A stretch of 64,000 bases of DNA, taken from the NCBI GenBank assembly GCA_039817825.1, contig JBCBVA010000002.1:1-64000 (forward strand), written 5' to 3'. Source of the stretch: PCC-7336 sp039817825. Its GTDB lineage: Bacteria > Cyanobacteriota > Cyanobacteriia > Thermostichales > PCC-7336. A program made the translations under genes and the position numbers. Each line of letters begins with the position of its first letter. Position 1 is the first letter of the stretch. This document shows, in pieces, positions 36,434-44,424 of the stretch. Below the pieces are notes generated by a model. That model made no database searches. It was not told the DNA's origin and worked only from the letters and a program-made list of their open reading frames with translations.

Positions 36434-37249
36434 ATGCTTGTGGTCAAAAGCTTCGTCAGTCCTTCGCCAACCGTCCGCTCCGATGCTGTTTTCTCGGCTG
36501 CCAAGCTGGAAGTGCGGAATGTGAGTAAAGACTTCAGGGTGAAAGGGGGGCGGCTGCGGGTGCTGGATGGCATTAATTTGGCGCTGCGGGCTCAGGAATT
36601 TGCTTGTTTGGTGGGGGCTTCGGGGTGTGGAAAGTCAACGCTGCTGAATATTGTGGCGGGGTTAGTGAAGCCGTCTACCGGTGACATTGTGGTGGATGGT
36701 CAGCGGGTGTTGGGGCCGGGGTCCGATCGCGGCATGGTGTTTCAGAGCTATACGCTGTATCCCTGGCTGACGGTGGCGAACAATATTGCGTTTGGGTTGA
36801 GCTTGCGCAGGTTGTCGAAGCAACAGCAACAGGAGCGGGTGCAGTACTACCTCGATGTTGTGGGCCTATCTCGGTTTGCCAATGCCTATCCCAAGCAGTT
36901 GTCGGGGGGGATGAAACAACGGGTGGCGATCGCTCGGGCGCTGGCGGCGCAACCCGAAGTGTTGCTGATGGACGAGCCGTTTGGGGCGCTAGATGCTCAG
37001 ACGAAAGAACAAATGCAGCAGTTTTTGCTGGAGCTGTGGCGCAAGACTCACACGACGGTGTTGATGATTACCCACGATGTAGAAGAAGCGATTTTTCTGT
37101 CGCAGCGGGTTTATGTGATGGGGGCGAATCCGGGGACGATTCGACGAGCGATCGCGATCGACTTGCCGGAGGAGCGCAATTTGGATACCAAACTCTCCAA
37201 TCACTTTTTGGATATCAAGCGGGAGTTGTTTCATACGTTGAGAGCGTAG
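36434..37249 (+). CDS. ABC transporter ATP-binding protein (SsuB/TauB-like)
   Basis: ATPase subunit that powers the importer with the permease at 35360. Walker A is GASGCGKST, the Q-loop is in VFQSYTLYPW, the signature is LSGGMKQRVAIARAL, and Walker B plus the D-loop are LLMDEPFGALDA. The H-loop is MITHDVEEA. All catalytic residues are present over 271 residues. An AGGA box lies only two bases before the ATG at 36434. It is better spaced for a GTG at 36440, so the true start may be two codons later. The coding strand is unusually G-rich from here to about 38470, a shift shared with the binding-protein gene. Confidence 0.93.
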   Translation: MLVVKSFVSPSPTVRSDAVFSAAKLEVRNVSKDFRVKGGRLRVLDGINLALRAQEFACLVGASGCGKSTLLNIVAGLVKPSTGDIVVDGQRVLGPGSDRGMVFQSYTLYPWLTVANNIAFGLSLRRLSKQQQQERVQYYLDVVGLSRFANAYPKQLSGGMKQRVAIARALAAQPEVLLMDEPFGALDAQTKEQMQQFLLELWRKTHTTVLMITHDVEEAIFLSQRVYVMGANPGTIRRAIAIDLPEERNLDTKLSNHFLDIKRELFHTLRA

Positions 37250-37427
37250 CTCGAGTCAGGTCGCTAAGGTACTGAATTCTTGTTTTGATAACTCTCGAAC
37301 GTTCCAGTAGCAGCTTTTTCCAGAGGGAATTCAATCAATCTTTTTCCCAATTCGTAGTGTGTTTGACACCGCAATTTGAATAAATCCGAATAATTGCCTC
37401 AATGCCCCAAACTCTTGAGGAAACGTC

Positions 37428-38477
37428 ATGGCTAAGTTTCTCCCTTCGTTGACCCGACGTCGTGCTCTGTGGTTGATGGGTGGTGTAGCTGGAAGCCTCG
37501 CTCTGAATGCGACGAATCGGCAGGCGGCGAACGGTGCCAGCGGCAGTTCGGTTCCCAAGCAGACTGTAAAAGCAGCGACCGGCAGCACGCTGTGGATTGG
37601 GTACGTACCGATGTTTGTGGCGTTGGAGAAAGGATTTTTTAGCGAGGGGGGGCTGGAGTTGGATTATCGGGTGTTTAGTGGCAGTACTGAAGCAGATGCT
37701 GCGTACGGTGCAGGACGATTGCAGGGGATTAATAATGTGACGTCGGAGGCGGTGGCACTGCTGTCGAAGGGGCAGGACTATCGCATTATTCAGGTTGCCG
37801 ATACGTCGTTGGGGGGAGACGGTATTTTGGCTCGTAATAGTGTAAGCGATATTGCAGATTTTAAGGGGCGCCAAGTAGGGGTGGAATTGGCGGGGGTGAG
37901 CCATTTCTTTTTGTTGCAGGTGCTAAAAGAAGCGGGGTTAACTGAGGACGATATCTCGATTAGCAATTTGACTCCAGATGCGGCAGCGGCGGCGTATCAG
38001 GCTGGGCGGATTGATATTGCAGTGACCTATTCGCCGTTTTTGAAGCAGGCGAATGACGCTCAGACGGATGGGCGGATTATTTACGACACGTCGCAGATGC
38101 CGACGGCGATCATGGATGTGTATATGTTTAATCCCGAGTTTATTGCTGGCAATCCTGGGGCGGCTCAGGCGTATGTTGACGGGATTTTTAGGGGGCGCGA
38201 GTTTATCGAGACAAATACAGATGAGGCGATGGAAATTGGGGGGAAGTGGTTGGAGTTGTCGCCGGAGGATGTGGAGACGGAGTTGCAGGGGGTGGATCTG
38301 ACCAGTCCGGAGAACAACGTCAAGATGCTGGCGGATGAGTCGAGCGATATTTATATTGTGAATCACATGATGGAGTTGAGTGGTTTCTTGGCGGAGCAGG
38401 GGCAGATTGCGGAGGCTCATGCTGGGGAGACGTTGCAGGCGGTTATCGATTCGACGTTTGTTGAGGCCTACGGGTAG
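37428..38477 (+). CDS. ABC transporter substrate-binding protein (NMT1/SsuA-like), Tat-type signal
   Basis: Periplasmic binding protein for the importer. A GAGGAAA box stands just before the ATG. The N-terminus has a twin-arginine signal (LTRRRALWLMGGVAG, then ALNATNRQAANGA), so it is probably exported folded by the Tat system. tatC lies nearby at 40353. The mature part shows the class pattern: LWIGYVPMFVALEKGFFSEGGLELD, a GSTEADAAY loop, then FKGRQVGVELAGVSHFFLLQVLKEAGL. There is no lipobox. The family spans nitrate, sulfonate, taurine and pyrimidine-precursor binders, and specificity is not readable. It follows the ATPase gene after 178 bases. Confidence 0.9.
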   Translation: MAKFLPSLTRRRALWLMGGVAGSLALNATNRQAANGASGSSVPKQTVKAATGSTLWIGYVPMFVALEKGFFSEGGLELDYRVFSGSTEADAAYGAGRLQGINNVTSEAVALLSKGQDYRIIQVADTSLGGDGILARNSVSDIADFKGRQVGVELAGVSHFFLLQVLKEAGLTEDDISISNLTPDAAAAAYQAGRIDIAVTYSPFLKQANDAQTDGRIIYDTSQMPTAIMDVYMFNPEFIAGNPGAAQAYVDGIFRGREFIETNTDEAMEIGGKWLELSPEDVETELQGVDLTSPENNVKMLADESSDIYIVNHMMELSGFLAEQGQIAEAHAGETLQAVIDSTFVEAYG

Positions 38478-38881
38478 GTTTGGGTGACTGCTTGAGGTTG
38501 AAAGGCTTCTTCTGGTGGAGATTTTTGGACTAGCGGTGGGAGGTTGCGAAGGGGCGATCGCGCCCCCTCGCACTCCCGCGAGCAGGGGACGAGGCGCGTC
38601 CCCTCCAACCCCTCCGAGAAGACCCGTGGGGACAAGGGAGATACCTGCTGTCTGGGCATAATGCTTACAGAGAGGGAATGGGTATTGCCGCCATCAGACT
38701 TTTCCTCCCCTCTCCTTGCCAGGGAGAGGGGCCGGGGGAGAGGGTTCAAATGGCATCTAGAGCAGTGACCCAATCCGCTGAATGACGTCAACTGACTCAC
38801 AATTGGTATCCGATTTCCTTAGGAAGCTGACTCGTGATGGCCTTCCGCACACCGCACCAGTTACGCAATCCGGCACTCCGG
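38478..38881. other. 404-bp gap with GC-rich hairpins
   Basis: No gene is supported. Hairpins include GGGGCG-ATCG-CGCCCC (about 38554-38569), AGGGGACG-AGGCG-CGTCCCCT (about 38584-38604), and a CCCTCTCC...GGGAGAGGGG palindrome at about 38706-38731. The last of these is followed by CCGGGGGAGAGGGTTC, which resembles the CCCTC/GGGAG palindromic intergenic repeats common in cyanobacteria. It lies between the convergent stop of the binding-protein gene and the stop of the desaturase gene. Confidence 0.5.
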
Positions 38882-39892
38882 CTAAAACACCGTCAGGAAA
38901 GACACCCCCACTGCCCCATAGAAGCGGTCGGGGGTAGGAGTATTGTTCTCGTCGTAGGCTTGGCCTTGGTCGGAAAAGATGCGGTGGATGCGGAAACGGT
39001 GGTAGTTGCGCAGTAGCTGCGGCAGGGTGATGTAGTGGACTTCGTCGCCGGTGTAGAGGGTGCGATCGAGTTCAGGTAGGCTGTGCCAGGGGCATTTCAT
39101 GACTTCGTGGTGGGCGTTGTGATAGCCGAAGTTGAGCAGCAGCAGGTTGAGCCAGCGGTGGCGAAGGGAAATCAGAGTGGAGAAGGTGTTGGCTTGCTCG
39201 TGTTCGCGCGATCGCTCGGGTAGCGGTGTCCCCACCAAGAAAACTTCGTACGTGTGTTGAAAGGCATCCATGATGCGCAGGGCGTGAATCATGCCGATGA
39301 AGGCTGCAAGGTAAAGCAGCGGAGCGGTGGGGGAGAGCCAGGTCACCAGGGAAAAAAGGCTGCCGCGTATCAGCAGGATGGCAAGGGTACGGAGATGCTG
39401 TTTGGGGTCTTGGAATGCTTTTCCAATGTTGCGCCAGCGCAGCCAGAAGGCGATCGCCGGGACGTACATCCACTCCAACCCCAGGACTACCCAGCGTATG
39501 GGTTGAGGGAGGTTGCGGATAGCTTGGGGGAGGTCAAATCCCGAGAAGTCGACACGGTTGACGTGGTGGGCAATGTGTTCGACGGAGAGTTTGTCGAATG
39601 CGCCGTAACAACCACCGTTCAGCCACAGCATGACAGTGCCCCAAACCGCATTCCAGCGACGGCTGGAGAAGATGGTGCCGTGCATGAATTCGTGGCTGAA
39701 GTAGGCAGAGTAGATCAGGCTGTGGGTGAGGACGATGATGCCGAGTGCATTCAGCCAGGGGTTGGGTTGCAGAATTAGGACGATGCTGCTGGTGTAGCCG
39801 ATTAGGGTGTAAGCGAGCGCGCTGATGTTCCAGAGAGGCTTTTGGCGACCAGCGAAAGACTGTAGATCGGTGCGATCGGTAAGGGTGCTCAT
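38882..39892 (-). CDS. Membrane fatty-acid desaturase family protein
   Basis: Di-iron membrane oxygenase/desaturase fold. The 336 residues include the three histidine boxes in order: HEFMH (in YFSHEFMHGTIF), HIAHH (in VEHIAHHVNRVD) and HNAHH (in FGYHNAHHEVMKCPW). Between them are four to five hydrophobic helices. The short length and the HNAHHEVMKCPW end set it apart from the classic DesA/DesC acyl-lipid desaturases, so the substrate (fatty acid, sterol-like or carotenoid) is uncertain. The ATG start (MSTLTDRTDLQSF) at 39892 lacks a strong box. It is convergent with the transporter genes and not obviously in an operon. Confidence 0.85.
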   Translation of the reverse strand: MSTLTDRTDLQSFAGRQKPLWNISALAYTLIGYTSSIVLILQPNPWLNALGIIVLTHSLIYSAYFSHEFMHGTIFSSRRWNAVWGTVMLWLNGGCYGAFDKLSVEHIAHHVNRVDFSGFDLPQAIRNLPQPIRWVVLGLEWMYVPAIAFWLRWRNIGKAFQDPKQHLRTLAILLIRGSLFSLVTWLSPTAPLLYLAAFIGMIHALRIMDAFQHTYEVFLVGTPLPERSREHEQANTFSTLISLRHRWLNLLLLNFGYHNAHHEVMKCPWHSLPELDRTLYTGDEVHYITLPQLLRNYHRFRIHRIFSDQGQAYDENNTPTPDRFYGAVGVSFLTVF

Positions 39893-40352
39893 GACTCAAC
39901 TCCCTGAAAATAGTTCTCCTATTTGTGCGTACGACTTCAAACAAATAAGCCCGACCGCTCGGATGTCGTCACAAGGCGGGCCGGACGTGCCAGCTTATGA
40001 ACTTCAGGACAATAGCAAATTTGGAAATTTCAGACTGCTCAATGCCAACGTTTTCGCTTTGCTAAAGAGTTAAGTATGCATGGGTTCTGCTAGTAATTGA
40101 TGGGTTACCCGACTTGGCTGATGGACTAGAGAGAATCTGGTTATTGGGTAGTCGCAATCACAGGTCGTCAAGATAACAAGTTGTTCCGGACAGGGATGAC
40201 CATCCTTTCGCATTGAGAGACTGAAAAAGGTCTTAAGTTTCGAGAAGAGGCTTCATATCCTTTGTACTTCATCAAAACCCCTCAATAGAGGCAGCCCGCC
40301 CGGAAAGCAGCGGGTTAGAATAAGCCATCGTTTCTAGAATCCCCTGGTGCCC
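39893..40352. other. Gap between desaturase and tatC
   Basis: About 460 bases between divergent genes. No ORF with coding character was found. A short inverted stretch CCCGCCCGGAAAGCAGCGGGTT near 40296-40317 may fold in the tatC leader. No clear promoter pair was found. Confidence 0.35.
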
Positions 40353-41126
40353 ATGACCATTGCTGCGGAGCAACAAGGCAATTCGATCGAGCCGGAACAG
40401 TCTCCCGACCCGCGCAACGATCTTCCCGATGAAGTGGAAATGACCTTGTTCGAGCACCTGGAAGAACTCAGGGCTCGCTTATTGGCCAGCGTTATCGCCG
40501 TCGTCATCTGCATCGTTGCCTGTTTCGCCGTTGTCAAAAACATTGTGGCGATTCTGGAAATGCCCGCCCACGGCGTCACCTTTCTGCAACTGGCTCCTGG
40601 AGAATACTTCTTCGTCTCCATGAAAGTGGCGGCCTATTCCGGACTGCTGCTGGCAACCCCCTTTTTGCTCTATCAAATTGCCAAGTTTGTCTTGCCGGGG
40701 CTGACGGTGGGGGAGCGCCGCATCTTGGGGCCGATCGTAATGGGCTCAGGGGTCTTGTTTGCAGGGGGATTGGTGTTTGCCCACCAGTTATTGATTCCTG
40801 CCGCACTCAATTTCTTCATCCACTACGGTGAAGGCATCGTCGATCAAGCCTGGTCGATCGATCGCTACTTCGAGTTCGTCCTGCTCCTCCTGTTCAGCAC
40901 CGGTCTTGCGTTTCAAGTCCCCATTTTGCAAGGCATTCTCGGGGCCGCCGGACTGGTGAATTCCACCCAAATGCTGAAAGCTTGGCGGTTTGTGATTTTC
41001 GGCTCGGTGGTTGCCGGAGCCATTCTCACTCCCTCCACCGACCCCCTAACCCAAAGCTTGCTGGCGGGGGCCGTTACATTTCTATATTTTGCAGGAATTG
41101 TCCTGGTCAAAGTAATGGGCAAGTAA
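40353..41126 (+). CDS. tatC: Sec-independent protein translocase TatC
   Basis: Core receptor of the twin-arginine translocase in the cytoplasmic or thylakoid membrane. A GTG at 40347 is also in frame; the ATG at 40353 is taken here, and neither has a clear Shine-Dalgarno. After an acidic N-terminal tail (about 30 residues) come the conserved MTLFEHLEELRARLLASV segment and six membrane helices, with FLQLAPGEYFFVSMKVAAY in the first periplasmic loop. FSTGLAFQVPILQGIL and the late RFVIFGSVVAGAILTPSTDPLTQSLLA segment are typical. The 257 residues match the family. No tatA gene is adjacent. Confidence 0.96.
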   Translation: MTIAAEQQGNSIEPEQSPDPRNDLPDEVEMTLFEHLEELRARLLASVIAVVICIVACFAVVKNIVAILEMPAHGVTFLQLAPGEYFFVSMKVAAYSGLLLATPFLLYQIAKFVLPGLTVGERRILGPIVMGSGVLFAGGLVFAHQLLIPAALNFFIHYGEGIVDQAWSIDRYFEFVLLLLFSTGLAFQVPILQGILGAAGLVNSTQMLKAWRFVIFGSVVAGAILTPSTDPLTQSLLAGAVTFLYFAGIVLVKVMGK

Positions 41127-41384
41127 CGATTAATCACGCTGGGTGTACTAAACAAGCAGCGAACAGCACCACCCACCCACTGAAGCACCGCGATTGTGGA
41201 TACAAAACAATATGTTTCTTCGCAATTCCTGCAGTCACTAGATGTAGGTTTTGCAAGCGTGTATCGAGCGGCGATCGCAGCTATCTAGTGTGTGTCAAAA
41301 AAGTCGCAAGTTCCCTCCGCATTCACCACACTTGTCCCACAGATGCGTCCCTGTACAGTTGCGGCATGATGGGGAGACATCGAT

Positions 41385-42038
41385 ATGAAACTAGCATTAA
41401 CCCTAGGGATTGCCGGACTTGCTGCTCTGGCGATTGCCGGATTTTCGCCCAAGGCTCGTGCCCACAGTGAAGAAGATTTACAACGTCTGAAAGAGACCGG
41501 TTCCTGCGAGCGTTGCAACCTTGTGGAAGCCGATCTCAGCGGGATGGATTTGACGGGAGCCCGCTTGCGCAGCGCTCAACTCACCCGCGCCAACCTGAGC
41601 GGCACCACCTTGATTGGAGCTAGCTTAGTGCAGGCAGATCTGACAGAAGCAGACTTAAGCGATGCCAATCTGCGCCAAGCCAATCTCAGTCACGTTAACT
41701 TCGCGAATGCCAGCTTGGAAGGGGCTAATTTACTCAAGGCCAAGCTTGATGGAGCCTATCTGTATCGGACGGATTTCACCGATGCGAACTTAATTGAGGC
41801 CGATCTGTCGGGGAACGTTTTCCGCTTGAATTTAACTCATGCCAACTTCAGCGGAGCGAATTTGAGTAGCGCTGATTTGACCGGGGTGGAGGCGATCGAT
41901 GCGGACTTTACGGGAGCAAATCTCGTTGATGTCAATTTTCAGGGGGCCGACCTCTTTAGCGCTAACTACGATGACGCCACTCAGTTCTCTCCGGGCTTCG
42001 ACCCGATGGAGCGTCTGATGCAGAAGGTCGATCCTTAG
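41385..42038 (+). CDS. Exported pentapeptide-repeat protein
   Basis: A signal peptide (about 1-26, MKLALTLGIAGLAALAIAGF, cleaved after ARA) directs export to the lumen or periplasm. The mature part starts with a SCERC cysteine pair, then about 28 pentapeptides of the A(D/N)LXX type (for example ADLSG, ANLSG, ANLIE) forming a right-handed quadrilateral beta-helix. The molecular role of such proteins in cyanobacteria is mostly unknown; several reside in the thylakoid lumen. A strong terminator follows at 42070-42095. The 217-residue length and clear signal peptide support the start. Confidence 0.9.
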   Translation: MKLALTLGIAGLAALAIAGFSPKARAHSEEDLQRLKETGSCERCNLVEADLSGMDLTGARLRSAQLTRANLSGTTLIGASLVQADLTEADLSDANLRQANLSHVNFANASLEGANLLKAKLDGAYLYRTDFTDANLIEADLSGNVFRLNLTHANFSGANLSSADLTGVEAIDADFTGANLVDVNFQGADLFSANYDDATQFSPGFDPMERLMQKVDP

Positions 42039-42065
42039 GAACAGACCCCGTTTCGAATTCCAATG

Positions 42066-42099
42066 AAAAAAAAGGCGGCCCTCGGGTCGCCTTTTCGTT
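42066..42099. terminator. Bidirectional terminator between pentapeptide gene and peroxiredoxin gene
   Basis: AAAAGGCGGCC and GGTCGCCTTTT form an 11-bp stem (one G-T wobble) around a CTCG loop. An A-run on the left and TTTTCGTTT on the right make it usable from both strands. It lies between two convergent genes (stops at 42038 and 42170). Confidence 0.85.
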
Positions 42100-42169
42100 T
42101 ATCTCTAAACGAGCCGATCTCTAAACCGGCCAATGTCTAAGCGCTCATGACTTTACGCCGAGAAACTGC

Positions 42170-42769
42170 TTACCCTACGGTCGCGAAGTACTCTTTGGAC
42201 TCGGTGGGAGAAGGCTTCATGGTTGCTTCGCCGGGCTGCCAGTTGGCAGGGCAAACCTCATCGGGGTTGCTCTGAATGTGCTGGATCGCTTGCAGAACAC
42301 GCTTGGTCTCGTCAACGCTGCGGCCAAAGCCCAGGTTGTTGACGGTGGCGTACTGAACGGCACCCTCAGGATCGATGATGAACAAACCGCGCAGGGCTAC
42401 GCCAGCATCGGTCAGAACGTCATAGGCGGCGCTGATTTCTTTCTTGATGTCGGACACTAGAGGATAGTCAACATCGCCAACACCGCCCTCGTTGCGAGCG
42501 GTCTGCGTCCACGCCAAGTGGGAGAACTCGCTATCGACGGACACACCCAAGATTTGGGTATTGAGCGCGGAGAACTCGCTAGCACGATCGCTGAATGCAG
42601 TAATTTCGGTGGGGCAAACGAAGGTGAAGTCGAGAGGGTAGAAGAACAGAACGACGTACTTGCCGCGATACTGCGACAGCTTGACCGTTTCGAAGTCCCC
42701 ATCGACAACAGCGGTAGCTTCAAAATCTGGTGCTGGTGCGCCTACCTTTACAGTGGTGACCTCGGTCAT
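42170..42769 (-). CDS. 2-Cys peroxiredoxin
   Basis: Reduces H2O2 and organic peroxides, with electrons usually from thioredoxin; an abundant antioxidant enzyme in cyanobacteria. The 199 residues show the peroxidatic Cys in FYPLDFTFVCPTEI and the resolving Cys near the C-terminus in PDEVCPANWQPGE. The ...SKEYFATVG tail is that of the typical (Prx1/AhpC) class. The GGLG-type insert seen in sensitive peroxiredoxins appears as GGVGDVDYPL, so the enzyme may be prone to overoxidation, but that is inference. It is a single gene facing the terminator at 42066-42099. Confidence 0.95.
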   Translation of the reverse strand: MTEVTTVKVGAPAPDFEATAVVDGDFETVKLSQYRGKYVVLFFYPLDFTFVCPTEITAFSDRASEFSALNTQILGVSVDSEFSHLAWTQTARNEGGVGDVDYPLVSDIKKEISAAYDVLTDAGVALRGLFIIDPEGAVQYATVNNLGFGRSVDETKRVLQAIQHIQSNPDEVCPANWQPGEATMKPSPTESKEYFATVG

Positions 42770-42921
42770 GGAGTGCGTTCCTCGAAAAAATTCTTGACAG
42801 TTGACAGGATATCAGAGTCGTTTCGACTTTGAGTACGCCACACTAAAACTTTGGGTCAATTTTGGGTTTTGGGATCGGGATAGTGATTTTGAGGAGGACA
42901 GTGATTCAGAGGGCGGGACAG

Positions 42922-44256
42922 CTATCTATCAGATAGCACTGCTTGCTGCTCCCCCACAAACACCCTCAAGCTCTGGGGCAAGCAACCAATTGCTAGCGGA
43001 GTGGTGCCGATCAGCTCACCATCCACCACCACCTTCTGGATCGGGTCGGTGCGCAGCACCACCTGTTTGGCTTGAAAATGAATGGCATTCTCCGATTGGA
43101 CACTGGAGCCAATCGTCGCAGCCCCAAACATTTCTAGCAAGGTCCTCAGGGCTTCGAGCTTGCTGGCTGCTGTCACAATGGTGACATCGAGCATGCCGTC
43201 GTCAAAGGTCACCGAACCGATGCCCTGGGCCAGAACAGACGTGGGCGGGGCTGCGTTGGCGATGGTAATGGCTCCGGCTTGGAATTGCTTCACATTGCCA
43301 TCAATTTCCATTTCCAAGTCAAACAGTTGCTGTTCGTTGAGTTGTTGCCAGCCCGCAAATAGATACGCTAGCGGTCCCCAGCGGTTTTTCGCTTCGCGAT
43401 CGGCTCGCTCCACCGTTTCCGCTTCAAAGCCGACGCCCGCCAGCAACACCATATGTCGCCCGTTGATCGTCGCAGCATCAACGGCCCGCGTGTAATCTTT
43501 CAGCACGACATCGCAGGCACTGCGGATTGGGGTAATCGTGGTGGGAATACCCAACGATGCGGCAAAGGCATTGGCCGTTCCTCGCGGGATCACCCCCAAA
43601 GGGATCGTGCTGCCCACCAGCTCGCTGGCCACCTCGGAGACCGTGCCATCTCCTCCCGATGCAATCACCAAGTCGGGGTGTAGCGCGATCGCCTGTCGAG
43701 TTAAGTCTGCTGCGCTGATATCGGGAGTCGTGGTGTGAACGTGCAGTTTCATGTGGGGGGCTAGCTGCTGGCGAATCAGCTGCAATTCTTGCTGAGAATC
43801 CCCCTGACCGGAGACGGGGTTGAAAATCAGATGGGCGATGCGCGATTGAGCCAGAGTAGTGGCGATCGCCTCTGCCGTCGCTATATTTGTCGCTAGCGGA
43901 ACGTCGTGAACATTGCACAGCCGCAGCAGGGCTTGAATGTCGGGCTCGTGGGGTTGGGCATAGAGCGGATCGATCAAAAAAATCACCGCCACCACATGCC
44001 CCGTTACCAGGCGAGCCCCAATTTGCTGATCGCCCCCCAGCGGCCCAGACACCATGGTCTCAATCTTCAGTTGAGTAGCCTCCTGAATGCGCTGCCCGGT
44101 GGTTCCCGTCGCAATCAAGTGGTAGCGAGCCAGCATTGGAGCGTGCCGTTGCGCGAAGGCAACGATGTCATCTTTCTTGCTGTCATGGGCAATCAGGGCA
44201 ATGCTGGCAGACACAGGCGGAAATTTCCTAGGAGACGACTTTCTAGACAACGACAC
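42922..44256 (-). CDS. Methylglyoxal synthase fused to a YegS/BmrU-type lipid kinase
   Basis: A 444-residue two-domain protein. The N-terminal half (about 15-140) is a methylglyoxal synthase domain, which converts dihydroxyacetone phosphate to methylglyoxal. It reads IALIAHDSKKDDIVAFA, SGPLGGDQQIGARLV (catalytic Asp) and FLIDPLYAQPHEPDIQALLR (His and Asp of the active site). The C-terminal half (about 150-444) is a diacylglycerol-kinase catalytic domain: HLIFNPVSGQG, the nucleotide loop ASGGDGTVSEVASELVG, then GVIPRGTANAFAASLGIP and the later GVGFEAETV. All signature residues in both parts are present. The ATG at 44256 has a TAGGAG box upstream. The two activities share no known pathway, so the fusion hints at a link between triose phosphate and lipid phosphorylation. 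Related fusions occur in other cyanobacteria. Confidence 0.9.
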   Translation of the reverse strand: MSLSRKSSPRKFPPVSASIALIAHDSKKDDIVAFAQRHAPMLARYHLIATGTTGQRIQEATQLKIETMVSGPLGGDQQIGARLVTGHVVAVIFLIDPLYAQPHEPDIQALLRLCNVHDVPLATNIATAEAIATTLAQSRIAHLIFNPVSGQGDSQQELQLIRQQLAPHMKLHVHTTTPDISAADLTRQAIALHPDLVIASGGDGTVSEVASELVGSTIPLGVIPRGTANAFAASLGIPTTITPIRSACDVVLKDYTRAVDAATINGRHMVLLAGVGFEAETVERADREAKNRWGPLAYLFAGWQQLNEQQLFDLEMEIDGNVKQFQAGAITIANAAPPTSVLAQGIGSVTFDDGMLDVTIVTAASKLEALRTLLEMFGAATIGSSVQSENAIHFQAKQVVLRTDPIQKVVVDGELIGTTPLAIGCLPQSLRVFVGEQQAVLSDR

Positions 44257-44424
44257 TTGAATGCAAATGGAATGCAGACCCTGCTCTCTCAGCGTGTGGC
44301 CTAGCCTACAGCCGTGGGTGCGATCGCACGAGAGGATACATTACGTGTAGTGTTAAGCGATTATTACAGTCGCTGACCCTAACCTATCCACCTTCGAGTA
44401 GAAGCACTGCAGCCAATAGTCGGC

